Positions 34,211 to 48,800 of a stretch of DNA of 64,000 nt are shown piece after piece (positions within the stretch are counted from its first letter, which is position 1; every line of letters begins with the position of its first letter). This DNA is from Oasisia sp. SBJ-2009 (taxonomy: Eukaryota; Annelida; Polychaeta; Sabellida; Siboglinidae): contig OZ024864.1 of NCBI GenBank assembly GCA_964017155.1, positions 28,669,134-28,733,133 on the forward strand, in the 5' to 3' direction. Under the pieces are notes generated by a model. It was not told the DNA's origin. It saw only the letters and a list, made by a program, of their open reading frames with translations, and ran no database searches. Position numbers and translations under genes: made by a program.

Positions 34211-37200
34211 CACGCGTGCATGATGCTCGTGGTACATGGTTTACCACTGCCTTCTATTCACGCGTGCATGAAGCTCGTGGTACATGGTTTGCCACTGCCT
34301 TCTATACACGCGTGCATAATGCTCGTGGTACATGGTTTGCCACTGCCTTCTATCCACGCGTGCATGATGCTCGTGGTACATTGTTTGCCGCTGTCTTCTA
34401 TTCACGCGAGCATGATGCTCGTGGTACATTGTTTGCCACTGCCTTCTATTCACGCGTGCCTGATGCTCGTGGTACATGGATTACCACTGCCTTCTATTCA
34501 CGCGTGCAAGAAGCTCGTGGTACATGGTTTGCCACTGCCTTCTATCCACGCGTGCATAATGCTCGTGGTACATGGATTGCCACTGTCTTCTATTCACACG
34601 TGCATGATGCTCGTGGTACATGGTTTGCCACTGTCTTCTATTCATGCGTGCATGAAGCTAGTGGTACATTGTTTGTAACTGTCTTCTATTCACGCGAGCA
34701 TGATGCTCGTGGTACATTGTTTGCCACTGCCTTCTATTCACGCGTGAATGATGCTCGTGGTACATGGTTTGCCACTGTCTTCTATTCACGCGTGCATGAT
34801 GCTAGTGGCACATGGTTTGCCATTGTCTTCTGTTCACCCGTGCTTGATGCTCGTGGTACATGGCTTGCCACTGCCTTCTATCCACGCGTCCATGATCCTA
34901 GTGGTACATTGTTTGACACTGCCTTCTATTCACACGTGCATGATGCTCGTGGTACATGGTTTGCCACTGTCTTCTATTCATGCGTGCATGAAGCTAGTGG
35001 TACATTGTTTGTAACTGTCTTCTATTCACGCGAGCATGATGCTCGTGGTACATTGTTTGCCACTGCCTTCTATTCACGCGTGCATGATGCTCGTGGTACA
35101 TGGTTTACCACTGCCTTTTATTCACGCGTGCATGAAGCTCGTGGTACATGGTTTGCCACTGCCTTCTATCCAAGCGTGCATAATGCTCGTGGTACATGGT
35201 TTGCCACTGCCTTCTATCCACGCGTGCATGATGCTCGTGGTACATGGCTTGCCACTGCCTTCTATCCACGCATGCGTGATGCTCGTGGTACATGGTTTGC
35301 CACTGCCTTCTATTCACGCGTGCATGATGCTCGTGGTACATGGTTTGCCACTGCCTTCTAGTCAGGCGTGCATGATGCTCGTGGTACATTGTTTGCCACT
35401 GCCTTCTATTCACGCGTGCATAATGCTCGTGGTACATTGTTTGCCACTGCCTTCCATTCACGCGTGCATGAAGCTAGTGGTACATGGTTTGCCACTGTCT
35501 TCTATTCACGCGTGCATGTAGCTAGTGGTACATTGTTTGCCGCTGTCTTCTATTCACGCGAGCATGATGCTCGTGGTACATTGTTTGCCACTGCCTTCTA
35601 TTCACGCGTGCCTGATGCTCGTGGTACATGGATTACCACTGCCTTCTATTCACGCGTGCAAGAAGTTCGTGGTACATGGTTTGCCACTGCCTTCTATCCA
35701 CGCGTGCATGGTGCTCGTGGTACATGGTTTGCCATTGTCTTCTGTTCACCCGTGCATGATGCTTGTGGTACATGGCTTCCCACTGCCTTCAATGCACGCG
35801 TCCATGATCCTAGTGGTACATGGTTTGCCACTGCGTTCTATCCAGGCGTGAATGATGCTCGTGGTACATGATTTGCCACTGCCTTCTATTCACGCGTGCA
35901 TGATGCTCGTGGTACATGGTTTGCCACTGTCTTCTATTCACGCGTACATGAAGCTAGTGGTACATTGTTTGCCACTGTCTTCTATTTACGCGAGCATGAT
36001 GCTCTTGGTACATTGTTTGCTCTGCCTTTTATTCACGCGTGCATGATGCTCGTGGTACTTGGTTTACCACTGCCTTCTATTCACGCTTGCTTGAAGATTG
36101 TGGTACATCGTTTGCCACTGTCTTCTATTCACGCGAGCATGATGCTCGTGGTACATCGTTTGCCACTGTCTTCTATTCACGCGTGCGTGATGGTCGTGGT
36201 AAAAGGTTTGCCACTGCCTTCTGTTCACGCATGCCTGAAGCTCGTGGTACATGGTTTGCCACTGCCTTCTATTAACGCGTGCATGATGCTCGTGGTACAT
36301 TGTTTGCCACTCTCTTCTATCCACGCGTGCATGATGCTCGCGGTACATTGTTTGCCACTGTCTTCTATTCACGCGTGCATGATGCTCGTGGTACATTGTA
36401 TGCCACTGCCTTCTATTCACGCATGCATGATGCTTGTGGTACATGGTTTGCCACTGCCATCTATTCAAGCGTGCATTATGCTAGTCGTACATGGTTTGCC
36501 ACTGCCTTCTATTCCCGCGTGCATGAAGCTAGTGGTACATGGTTTGCCACTGCCTACTATTCGCGAGTCCATGATGCTAGTGGTACATGGTTTGCCAATG
36601 CATTCTATTCACGCATGCATGATGCTCGTGGTACATGGTTTGCCACTGTCTTCTATTCAGGCGTGCATGATGCTAGTGGCACATGGTTTGCCATTGTCTT
36701 CTGTTCACCCGTGCTTGATACTCGTGGTACATTGTTTGCCACTGCCTTCTATTCACGCGTCCATGATGCTCGTGGTACATTGTTTGCCACTGTCTTCTAT
36801 TCACACGTGCATGATGCTCGTGGTACATGGTTTGCCACTGTCTTCTATTCATGCGTGCATGAAGCTAGTGGTACATTGTTTGAAACTGTCTTCTATTCAC
36901 GCGAGCATGATGCTCGTGGTACATTGTTTGCCACTGCCTTCTATTCACGCGTGCATGATGCTCGTGGTACATGTTTTACCACTGCCTTCTATTCACGCGT
37001 GCATGAAGCTCGTGGTACATGGTTTGCCACTGCCTTCTATCCACGCGTGCATAATGCTCGTGGTACATGGTTTGCCACTGCCTTCTATCCACGCGTGCAT
37101 AATGCTCGTGGTACATGGCTTGCCACTGCCTTCTATCCACGCGTGCATGATGCTCGTGGTACATGGTTTGCCACTGCCTTCTATTCACGCGTGCATGATG

Positions 37201-40200
37201 CTCGTGGTACATGGTTTCCCACTGCCTTCTAGTCAGGCGTGCATGATGCTCGTGGTACATTGGTTGCCACTGCTTTCTATTCAGGCGTGCATGATGCTAG
37301 TGGCACATGGTTTGCCATTGTCTTCTGTTCACCCGTGCTTGATGCTCGTGGTACATGGCTTGCCACTGCCTTCTATTCACACGTGCATGATGCTCGTGGT
37401 ACATGGTTTGCCACTGTCTTCTATTCATGCGTGCATGAAGCTAGTGGTACATTGTTTGTAACTGTCTTCTATTCACGCGAGCATGATGCTCGTGGTACAT
37501 TGTTTGCCACTGCCTTCTATTCACGCGTGCATGAAGCTCGTGGTACATGGTTTGCCACTGCCTTCTATCCACGCGTGCATAATGTTCGTGGTACATGGTT
37601 TGCCACTGCCTTCTATCCACGCGTGCATGATGCTCGTGGTACATGGCTTGCCACTGCCTTCTATCCACGCGTGCATGATGCTCGTGGTACATTGTTTGCC
37701 ACTGCCTTCTATTCACGCGTGCATGATGCTCGTGGTACATGGTTTCCCACTGCCTTCTAGTCAGGCGTGCATGATGCTCGTGGTAAATTGGTTGCCACTG
37801 CCTTCTATTCACGCGTGCATAATGCTCGTGGTATATTGTTTGCCACTGCCTTCTATTCACGCGAGCATGAAGCTAGTGGTACATGGTTTGCCACTGTCTT
37901 CTATTCACGCGTGCATGAAGCTAGTGGTACATTGTTTGCCGCTGTCTTCTATTCACGCGAGCATGATGCTCGTGGTACATTGTTTGCCACTGCCTTCTAT
38001 TCACGCGTGCCTGATGCTCGTGGTACATGGATTACCACTGCCTTCTATTCACGCGTGCAAGAAGCTCGTGGTACATGGTTTGCCACTGCTTTCTATCCAC
38101 GCGTGCATAATGCTCGTGGTACATGGATTGCCACTGTCTTCTATTCACACGTGCATGATGCTCGTGGTACGTGGTTTGACACTGTCTTCTATTCATGCGT
38201 GCATGAAGCTAGTGGTACATTGTTTGTAACTGTCTTCTATTCACGCGAGCATGATGCTCGTGGTACATTGTTTGCCACTGCCTTCTATTCACGCGTGAAT
38301 GATGCTCGTGGTACATGGTTTGCCACTGTCTTCTATTCACGCGTGCATGATGCTCGTAGTACATCGTTTGCCACTGCCTTCTATTCACGCGTGCATGATG
38401 CTAGTGGCACATGGTTTGCCATTGTCTTCTGTTCACCCGTGCTTGATGCTCGTGGTACATGGCTTGCCACTGCCTTCTATCCACGCGTCCATGATCCTAG
38501 TGGTACATTGTTTGCCACTGCCTTCTATTCACACGTGCATGATGCTCGTGGTACATGGTTTGCCACTGTCTTCTATTCATGCGAGCATGAAGCTAGTGGT
38601 AAATTGTTTGTAACTGTCTTCTATTCACGCGAGCATGATGCTCGTGGTACATTGTTTGCCACTGCCTTCTATTCACGCGTGCATGATGCTCGTGGTACAT
38701 GGTTTACCACTGCCTTCTATTCACGCGTGCATGAAGCTCGTGGTACATGGTTTGCCACTGCCTTCTATCCACGCGTGCATAATGCTCGTGGTACATGGTT
38801 TGCCACTGCCTTCTATCCACGCGTGCATGATGCTCGTGGTACATGGCTTGCCACTGCCTTCTATCCACGCGCGCGTGATGCTCGTGGTACATGGTTTGCC
38901 ACTGCCTTCTATTCACGCGTGCATGATGCTCGTGGTACATGGTTTGCCACTGCCTTCTAGTCAGGCGTGCATGATGCTCGTGGTACATTGTTTGCCACTG
39001 CCTTCTATTCACGCGTGCATAATGCTCGTGGTACATTGTTTGCCACTGCCTTCCATTCACGCGTGCATGAAGCTAGTGGTACATGGTTTGCCACTGTCTT
39101 CTATTCACGCGTGCATGAAGCTAGTGGTACATTGTTTGCCGCTGTCTTCTATTCACGCGAGCATGATGCTCGTGGTACATTGTTTGCCACTGCCTTCTAT
39201 TCACGCGTGCCTGATGCTCGTGGTACATGGATTACCACTGCCTTCTATTCACGCGTGCAAGAAGCTCGTTGTACATAGTTTGCCACTGCCTTCTATCCAC
39301 GCGTGCATAATGCTCGTGGTACATGGATTGCCACTGCCTTCCATCCACGCGTGCATGATGCTCGTTGTACATGGCTTGCCACTGCCGTCTATTCACGCCT
39401 GCATGATGCTCGTGGTACATGGTTTGCCACTGCCTTCCATTCACGCGTGTATGATGTTCGTGGTACATGATTTGCCACTGCCTTCTATCCACGCGTGCAT
39501 GATTCTCGTGGTACATGGTTTGCCATTGTCTTCTGTTCACCCGTGCATGATGCTTGTGGTACATGGCTTGCCACTGCCTTCAATGCACGCGTCCATGATC
39601 CTAGGGGTACATGGTTTGCCATTGCGTTCTATCCAGGCGTGCATGATGCTCGTGGTACATGGTTTGCCAATGCCTTCTATTCACGCGTGCATGATGCTCG
39701 TGCTACATGGTTTGCCACTGTCTTCTATTCACGCGTACATGAAGCTAGTAGTACATTGTTTGCCACTGTCTTCTATTCACGCGAGCATGATGCTCTCGGT
39801 ACATTGTTTGCTCTCCCTTTTATTCACGCGTGCATGATGCTCGTGGTACTTGGTTTACCACTGCCTTCTATTCACGCGTGCATGAAGATTTTGGTACATC
39901 GTTTGCCACTGTCTTCTATTAACGCGTGCATGATGCTCGTGGTACATTGTTTGCCACTCTCTTCTATCCACGCGTGCATGATGCTCGTGGTACATTGTTT
40001 GCCAGTGTCTTCTATTCACGCGTGCATGATGCTCGTGGTACATTGTATGCCACTGCCTTCTATTCACGCATGCATGATGCTTGTGGTACATTGTTTGCCA
40101 CTGCCTTCTATTAACGCGTGCATGATGCTCGTGGTACATGGTTTGCCACTGTCGTCTACTCACGCGTGCGTGATGCTCGTGGTACATTGTTTGCCTCTGT

Positions 40201-42965
40201 CTTCTTTTCACGCGTGCATGATGCTCGTGGTACATTGTTTGCCACTGCCTTCTATTCAAGCGTGCATGATGCTAGTCGTACATGGTTTGCCACTGCCTTC
40301 TATTCCCGCATGCATGAAGCTAGTGGTACATGGTTTGCCACTGCCTACTATTCACGAGTCCATGATGCTAGTGGTACATGGTTTGCCAATGCCTTCTATT
40401 CACGCATGCATGATGCTCTTAGTACATGGTTTGCCACTGTCTTCTATTCACGCGTGCATGATGCTAGTGGCACATGGTTTGCCATTGTCTTCTGTTCACC
40501 CGTGCTTGATGCTCGTGGTACATGGCTTGCCACTGCCTTCTATCCACGCGTCCATGATCCTAGTGGTACATTGTTTGCCACTGCCTTCTATTCACGCCTC
40601 CATGATGCTCGTGGTATATTGTTTGCCACTGTCTTCTATTCACACGTGCATGATGCTCGTGGTACATGGTTTGCCACTGTCTTCTATTCATGCGTGCATG
40701 AAGCTAGTGGTACATTGTTTGTAACTGTCTTCTATTCACGCGAGCATGATGCTCGTGGTACATTGTTTGCCACTGCCTTCTATTCACGCGTGCACGATGC
40801 TCGTGGTACATTGTTTGCCACTCTCTTCTATCCACGCTTGCATGATGCTCGTTGTACTTTCTTTGCCACTGTCTTCTATTCAAGCGTGCATGATGCTAGT
40901 CGTACATGGTTTGCCACTGCCTTCTATTACCGCGTGCATGAAGCTAGTGGTACATGGTTTGCCACTGCCTACTATTCACGAGTCCATGATGCTAGTGGTA
41001 CATGGTTTGCCAATGCCTTCTATTCACGCATGCATGATGCTCGTGATACATGGTTTGCCACTGTCTTCCATTCAGGCGTGCATGATGCTAGTGGCACATG
41101 GTTTGCCATTGTCTTCTGTTCACCCGTGCTTGATACTCGTGGTACATGGCTTGCCACTGCCTTCTATCCACGCGTCCATGATCCTAGTGGTACATTGTTT
41201 GCCACTGCCTTCTATTCACGCGTCCATGATGCTCGTGGTACATTGTTTGCCACTGTCTTCTATTCACACGTGCATGATGCTCGTGGTACATGGTTTGCCA
41301 CTGTCTTCTATTCATGCGTGCATGAAGCTAGTGGTACATTGTGTGTAACTGTCTTCTATTCACGCGAGCATGATGCTCGTGGTACATTGTTTGCCACTGC
41401 CTTCTATTCACGCGTGCATGATGCTCGTGGTACATGGTTTACCACTGCCTTCTATTCACGCGTGCATGAAGCTCGTGGTACATGGTTTGCCACTGCCTTC
41501 TATCCACGCGTGCATAATGCTCGTGGTACATGGTTTGCCACTGCCTTCTATCCACGCGTGCATGATGCTCGTGGTACATGGCTTGCCACGGCCTTCTATC
41601 CACGCGTGCATGATGCTCGTGGTACATGGTTTGCCACTGCCTTCTATTCACGCGTGCATGATGCTCGTGGTACATGGTTTCCCACTGCCTTCTAGTCAGG
41701 CGTGCATGATGCTCGTGGTACATTGGTTGCGACTGCCTTCTATTCAGGCGTGCATGATGCTAGTGGCACATGGTTTGCCATTGTCTTCTGTTCACCCGTG
41801 CTTGATGCTCGTGGTACATGGCTTGCCACTGCCTTCTATTCACACGTGCATGATGCTCGTGGTACATGGTTTGCCACTGTCTTCTATTCATGCGTGCATG
41901 AAGCTAGTGGTACATTGTTTGTAACTGTCTTCTATTCACGCGAGCATGATGCTCGTGGTACATTGTTTGCCACTGCCTTCTATTCACGCGTGCATGAAGC
42001 TCGTGGTACATGGTTTGCCACTACCTTCTATCCACGCGTGCATAATGCTCGTGGTACAGGGTTTGCCACTGCCTTCTATCCACGCGTGCATGATGCTCGT
42101 GGTACATGGCTTGCCACTGCCTTCTATCCACGCGTGCATGATGCTCGTGGTACATGGTTTGCCACTGCCTTCTATTCACGCGTGCATGATGCTCGTGGTA
42201 CATGGTTTCCCACTGCCTTCTAGTCAGGCGTGCATGATGCTCGTGGTAATTTGGTTGCCACTGCCTTCTATTCACGCGTGCATAATGCTCGTGGTATATT
42301 GTTTGCCACTGCCTTCTATTCACGCGAGCATGAAGCTAGTGGTACATGGTTTGCCACTGTCTTCTATTCACGCGTGCATGAAGCTAGTGGTACATTGTTT
42401 GCCGCTGTCTTCTATTCACGCGAGCATGATGCTCGTGGTACATTGTTTGCCACTGCCTTCTATTCACGCGTGCGTGATGCTCGTGGTACATGGATTACCA
42501 CTGCCTTCTATTCGCGCGTGCAAGAAGCTCGTGGTACATGGTTTGCCACTGCTTTCTATCCACGCGTGCATAATGCTCGTGGTACATGGATTGCCACTGT
42601 CTTCTATTCACACGTGCATGATGCTCGTGGTACATGGTTTGCCACTGTCTTCTATTCATGCGTGCATGAAGCTAGTGGTACATTGTTTGTAACTGTCTTC
42701 TATTCACGCGAGCATGATGCTCGTGGTACATTGTTTGCCACTGCCTTCTATTCACGCGTGAATGATGCTCGTGGTACATGGTTTGCCACTGTCTTCTATT
42801 CACGCGTGCATGATGCTCGTGGTACATGGTTTACCACTGCCTTCTATTCACGCGTGCATGAAGCTCGTGGTACATGGTTTGCCACTGCCTTCTATACACG
42901 CGTGCATAATGCTCGTGGTACATGGTTTGCCACTGCCTTCTATCCACGCGTGCATGATGCTCGTG
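34211..42965. repeat. 8,590-bp higher-order repeat, copy 2
   Basis: Direct tandem partner of copy 1. The array follows the 8,590 offset until about 42960, where this copy goes on with TGGCTTGCC units while copy 1 (about 34370) shows the TTGTTTGCCGCTGTC unit. The break marks the junction of the duplication event. Confidence 0.88.
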
Positions 42966-44984
42966 GTACATGGCTTGCCACTGCCTTCTATCCACGCGTG
43001 CGTGATGCTCGTGGTACATGGTTTGCCACTGCCTTCTATTCACGCGTGCATGATGCTCGTGGTACATGGTTTGCCACTGCCTTCTAGTCAGGCGTGCATG
43101 ATGCTCGTGGTACATTGTTTGCCACTGCCTTCTATTCACGCGTGCATAATGCTCGTGGTACATTGTTTGCCACTGCCTTCCATTCACGCGTGCATGAAGC
43201 TAGTGGTACATGGTTTGCCACTGTCTTCTATTCACGCGTGCATGAAGCTAGTGGTACATTGTTTGCCGCTGTCTTTTATTCACGCGAACATGATGCTCGT
43301 GGTACATTGTTTGCCACTGCCATCTATTCACGCGTGCCTGATGCTCGTGGTACATGGATTACCACTGCCTTCTATTCACGCGTGCAAGAAGCTCGTGGTA
43401 CATGGTTTGCCACTGCCTTCTATCCACGCGTGCATAATGCTCGTGGTACATGGATTGCCACTGCCTTCCATCCACGCGTGCATGATGCTCGTGGTACATG
43501 GCTTGCCACTGCCTTCTATTCACGCGTGCATGATGCTCGTGGTACATGGTTTGCCACTGCCTTCCATTCACGCGTGTATGATGTTCGTGGTACATGGTTT
43601 GCCACTGCCTTCTATCCACGCGTGCATGATGCTCGTGGTATATGGTTTGCCATTGTCTTCTGTTCACCCGTGCATGATGCTTGTGGTACATGGCTTGCCA
43701 CTGCCTTCAATGCACGCGTCCATGATCCTAGTGGTACATGGTTTGCCACTGCGTTCTATCCAGGCGTGCATGATGCTCGTGGTACATGGTTTGCCACTGC
43801 CTTCTATTCACGCGTGCATGATGCTCGTGCTACATGGTTTGCCACTGTCTTCTATTCACGCGTACATGAAGCTAGTGGTACATTGTTTGCCATTGTCTTC
43901 TATTCACGCGAGCATGATGCTCTTGGTACATTGTTTGCTCTGCCTTTTATTCACGCGTGCATGATGCTCGTGGTACTTGGTTTACCACTGCCTTCTATTC
44001 ACGCGTGCATGAAGATTGTGGTACATCGTTTGCCACTGTCTTCTATTCACGCGAGCATGATGCTCGTGGTACATCGTTTGCCACTGTCTTCTATTCACGC
44101 GTGCGTGATGCTCGTGGTAAAAGGTTTGCCACTGCCTTCTGTTCACGCATGCATGAAGCTCGTGGTACATGGTTTGCCACTGCCTTCTATGAACGCGTGC
44201 ATGATGCTCGTGGTACATTGTTTGCCAGTGTCTTCTATTCACGCGTGCATGATGCTCGTTGTACATGGCTAGCCACTGCCTTCTATCCACGCGTGCATGA
44301 TGCTCGTGGTACATGGTTTGCCACTGCCTTCTATTCACGCGTGCATGATGCTCGTGGTACATGGTTTCCCACTGCCTTCTAGTCAGGCGTGCATGATGCT
44401 AGTCGTACATGGTTTGCCACTGCCTTCTATTCCCGCGTGCATGAAGCTAGTGGTACATGGTTTGCCACTGCCTACTATTCACGAGTCCAAGATGCTAGTG
44501 GTACATGGTTTGCCAATGCCTTCTATTCACGCATGCATGATGCTCTTGGTACATGGTTTGCCACTGTCTTCTATTCACGCGTGCATGATGCTAGTGGCAC
44601 ATGGATTGCCATTGTCTTCTGTTCACCCGTGCTTGATGCTCGTGGTACATGGCTTGCCACTGCCTTCTATCCACGCGTCCATGATCCTAGTGGTACATTG
44701 TTTGCCACTGCCTTCTATTCACGCGTCCATGATGCTCGTGGTACATTGTTTGCCACTGTCTTCTATTCACACGTGCATGATGCTCGTGGTACATGGTTTG
44801 CCACTGTCTTCTATTCATGCGTGCATGAAGCTAGTGGTACATTGTTTGTAACTGTCTTCTATTCACGCGAGCATGATGCTCGTGGTACATTGTTTGCCAC
44901 TGCCTTCTATTCACGCGTGCCTGATGCTCGTGGTACATGGATTACCACTGCCTTCTATTCACGCGTGCAAGAAGCTCGTGGTAC

Positions 44985-45012
44985 ATGGTTTGCCATTTTA
45001 TTCATGCGTGCA
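44985..45012. repeat. 43-bp truncated satellite unit (deletion scar)
   Basis: TTTGCCATTTTATTCATGCG replaces TTTGCCACTGTCTTCTATTC..., a loss of five bases in one unit. It accounts for the odd 1,722-bp marker spacing (36 x 48 minus 6). It is the only unit of this length I noticed in the 48-bp array, and so a likely unique recombination or deletion junction. Confidence 0.75.
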
Positions 45013-45899
45013 TGAAGCTAGTGGTACATTGTTTGTAACTGTCTTCTATTCACGCGAGCATGATGCTCGTGGTACATTGTTTGCCACTGCCTTCTATTCA
45101 CGCGTGAATGATGCTCGTGGTACATGGTTTGCCACTGTCGTCTATTCACGCGTGCATGATGCTCGTAGTACATTGTTTGCCACTGCCTTCTATTCACGCG
45201 TGCATGATGCTAGTGGCACATGGCTTACCATTGTCTTCTGTTCACCCGTGCTTGATGCTCGTGGTACATGGCTTGCCACTGCCTTCTATCCACGCGTCCA
45301 TGATCCTAGTGGTACATTGTTTGCCACTGCCTTCTATTCACACGTGCATGATGCTCGTGGTACATGGTTTGCCACTGTCTTCTATTCATGCGTGCATGAA
45401 GCTAGTGGTACATTGTTTGTAACTGTCTTCTATTCACGCGAGCATGATGCTCCTGGTACATTGTTTGCCACTGCCTTCTATTCACGCGTGCATGATGCTC
45501 GTGGTACATGGTTTACCACTGCCTTCTATTCACGCGTGCATGAAGCTCGTGGTACATGGTTTGCCACTGTCTTCTATTCACGCGTACATGAAGCTAGTGG
45601 TACATTGTTTGCCACTGTCTTCTATTCACGCGAGCATGATGCTCTTGGTACATTGTTTGCTCTGCCTTTTATTCACGCGTGCATGATGCTCGTGGTACTT
45701 GGTTTACCACTGCCTTCTATTCACGCGTGCATGAAGATTGTGGTACATCGTTTGCCACTGTCTTCTATTCACGCGAGCATGATGCTCGTGGTACATCGTT
45801 TGCCACTGTCTTCTATTCAGGCGTGCGTGATGCTCGTGGTAAAAGGTTTGCCACTGCCTTCTGTTCACGCATGCATGAAGCTCGTGGTACATGGTTTGC

Positions 45900-48800
45900 C
45901 ACTGCCTTCTAGTCAGGCGTGCATGATGCTCGTGGTACATTGGTTGCCACTGCCTTCTATTCAGGCGTGCATGATGCTAGTGGCACATGGTTTGCCATTG
46001 TCTTCTGTTCACCCGTGCTTGATGCTCGTGGTACATGGCTTGCCACTGCCTTCTATTCACACGTGCATGATGCTCGTGGTACATGGTTTGCCACTGTCTT
46101 CTATTCATGCGTGCATGAAGCTAGTGGTACATTGTTTGTAACTGTCTTCTATTCACGCGAGCATGATGCTCGTGGTACATTGTTTGCCACTGCCTTCTAT
46201 TCACGCGTGCATGAAGCTCGTGGTACATGGTTTGCCACTGCCTTCTATCCACGCGTGCATAATGCTCGTGGTACATGGTTTGCCACTGCCTTCTATCCAC
46301 GCGTGCATGAGGCTCGTGGTACATGGCTTGCCACTGCCTTCTATCCACGCGTGCATGATGCTCGTGGTACATGGTTTGCCACTGCCTTCTATTCACGCGT
46401 GCATGATGCTCGTGGTACATGGTTTCCCACTGCCTTCTAGTCAGGCGTGCATGATGCTCGTGGTAAATTGGTTGCCACTGCCTTCTATTCACGCGTGCAT
46501 AATGCTCGTGGTATATTGTTTGCCACTGCCTTCTATTCACGCGAGCATGAAGCTAGTGGTACATGGTTTGCCACTGTCTTCTATTCACGCGTGCATGAAG
46601 CTAGTGGTACATTGTTTGCCGCTGTCTTCTATTCACGCGAGCATGATGCTCGTGGTACATTGTTTGCCACTGCCTTCTATTCACGCGTGCCTGATGCTCG
46701 TGGTACATGGATTACCACTGCCTTCTATTCACGCGTGCAAGAAGCTCGTGGTACATGGTTTGCCACTGCTTTCTATCCACGCGTGCATAATGCTCGTGGT
46801 ACATGGATTGCCACTGTCTTCTATTCACACGTGCATGATGCTCGTGGTACGTGGTTTGACACTGTCTTCTATTCATGCGTGCATGAAGCTAGTGGTACAT
46901 TGTTTGTAACTGTCTTCTATTCACGCGAGCATGATGCTCGTGGTACATTGTTTGCCACTGCCTTCTATTCACGCGTGAATGATGCTCGTGGTACATGGTT
47001 TGCCACTGTCTTCTATTCACGCGTGCATGATGCTCGTAGTACATCGTTTGCCACTGCCTTCTATTCACGCGTGCATGATGCTAGTGGCACATGGTTTGCC
47101 ATTGTCTTCTGTTCACCCGTGCTTGATGCTCGTGGTACATGGCTTGCCACTGCCTTCTATCCACGCGTCCATGATCCTAGTGGTACATTGTTTGCCACTG
47201 CCTTCTATTCACACGTGCATGATGCTCGTGGTACATGGTTTGCCACTGTCTTCTATTCATGCGAGCATGAAGCTAGTGGTAAATTGTTTGTAACTGTCTT
47301 CTATTCACGCGAGCATGATGCTCGTGGTACATTGTTTGCCACTGCCTTCTATTCACGCGTGCATGATGCTCGTGGTACATGGTTTACCACTGCCTTCTAT
47401 TCACGCGTGCATGAAGCTCGTGGTACATGGTTTGCCACTGCCTTCTATCCACGCGTGCATAATGCTCGTGGTACATGATTTGCCACTGCCTTCTATCCAC
47501 GCGTGCATGATGCTCGTGGTTCATGGCTTGCCACTGCCTTCTATCCACGCGCGCGTGATGCTCGTGGTACATGGTTTGCCACTGCCTTCTATTCACGCGT
47601 GCATGATGCTCGTGGTACATGGTTTGCCACTGCCTTCTAGTCAGGCGTGCATGATGCTCGTGGTACATTGTTTGCCACTGCCTTCTATTCACGCGTGCAT
47701 AATGCTCGTGGTACATTGTTTGCCACTGCCTTCCATTCACGCGTGCATGAAGCTAGTGGTACATGGTTTGCCACTGTCTTCTATTCACGCGTGCATGAAG
47801 CTAGTGGTACATTGTTTGCCGCTGTCTTCTATTCACGCGAGCATGATGCTCGTGGTACATTGTTTGCCACTGCCTTCTATTCACGCGTGCCTGATGCTCG
47901 TGGTACATGGATTACCACTGCCTTCTATTCACGCGTGCAAGAAGCTCGTGGTACATAGTTTGCCACTGCCTTCTATCCACGCGTGCATAATGCTCGTGGT
48001 ACATGGATTGCCACTGCCTTCCATCCACGCGTGCATGATGCTCGTTGTACATGGCTTGCCACTGCCGTCTATTCACGCCTGCATGATGCTCGTGGTACAT
48101 GGTTTGCCACTGCCTTCCATTCACGCGTGTATGATGTTCGTGGTACATGGTTTGCCACTGCCTTCTATCCACGCGTGCATGATGCTCGTGGTACATGGTT
48201 TGCCATTGTCTTCTGTTCACCCGTGCATGATGCTTGTGGTACATGGCTTGCCACTGCCTTCAATGCACGCGTCCATGATCCTAGTGGTACATGGTTTGCC
48301 ACTGCGTTCTATCCAGGCGTGCATGATGCTCGTGGTACATGGTTTGCCAATGCCTTCTATTCACGCGTGCATGATGCTCGTGCTACATGGTTTGCCACTG
48401 TCTTCTATTCACGCGTACATGAAGCTAGTAGTACATTGTTTGCCACTGTCTTCTATTCACGCGAGCATGATGCTCTCGGTACATTGTTTGCTCTCCCTTT
48501 TATTCACGCGTGCATGATGCTCGTGGTACTTGGTTTACCACTGCCTTCTATTCACGCGTGCATGAAGATTTTGGTACATCGTTTGCCACTGTTTTCTATT
48601 AACGCGTGCATGATGCTCGTGGTACATTGTTTGCCACTCTCTTCTATCCACGCGTGCATGATGCTCGTGGTACATTGTTTGCCAGTGTCTTCTATTCACG
48701 CGTGCATGATGCTCGTGGTACATTGTATGCCACTGCCTTCTATTCACGCATGCATGATGCTTGTGGTACATTGTTTGCCACTGCCTTCTATTAACGCGTG

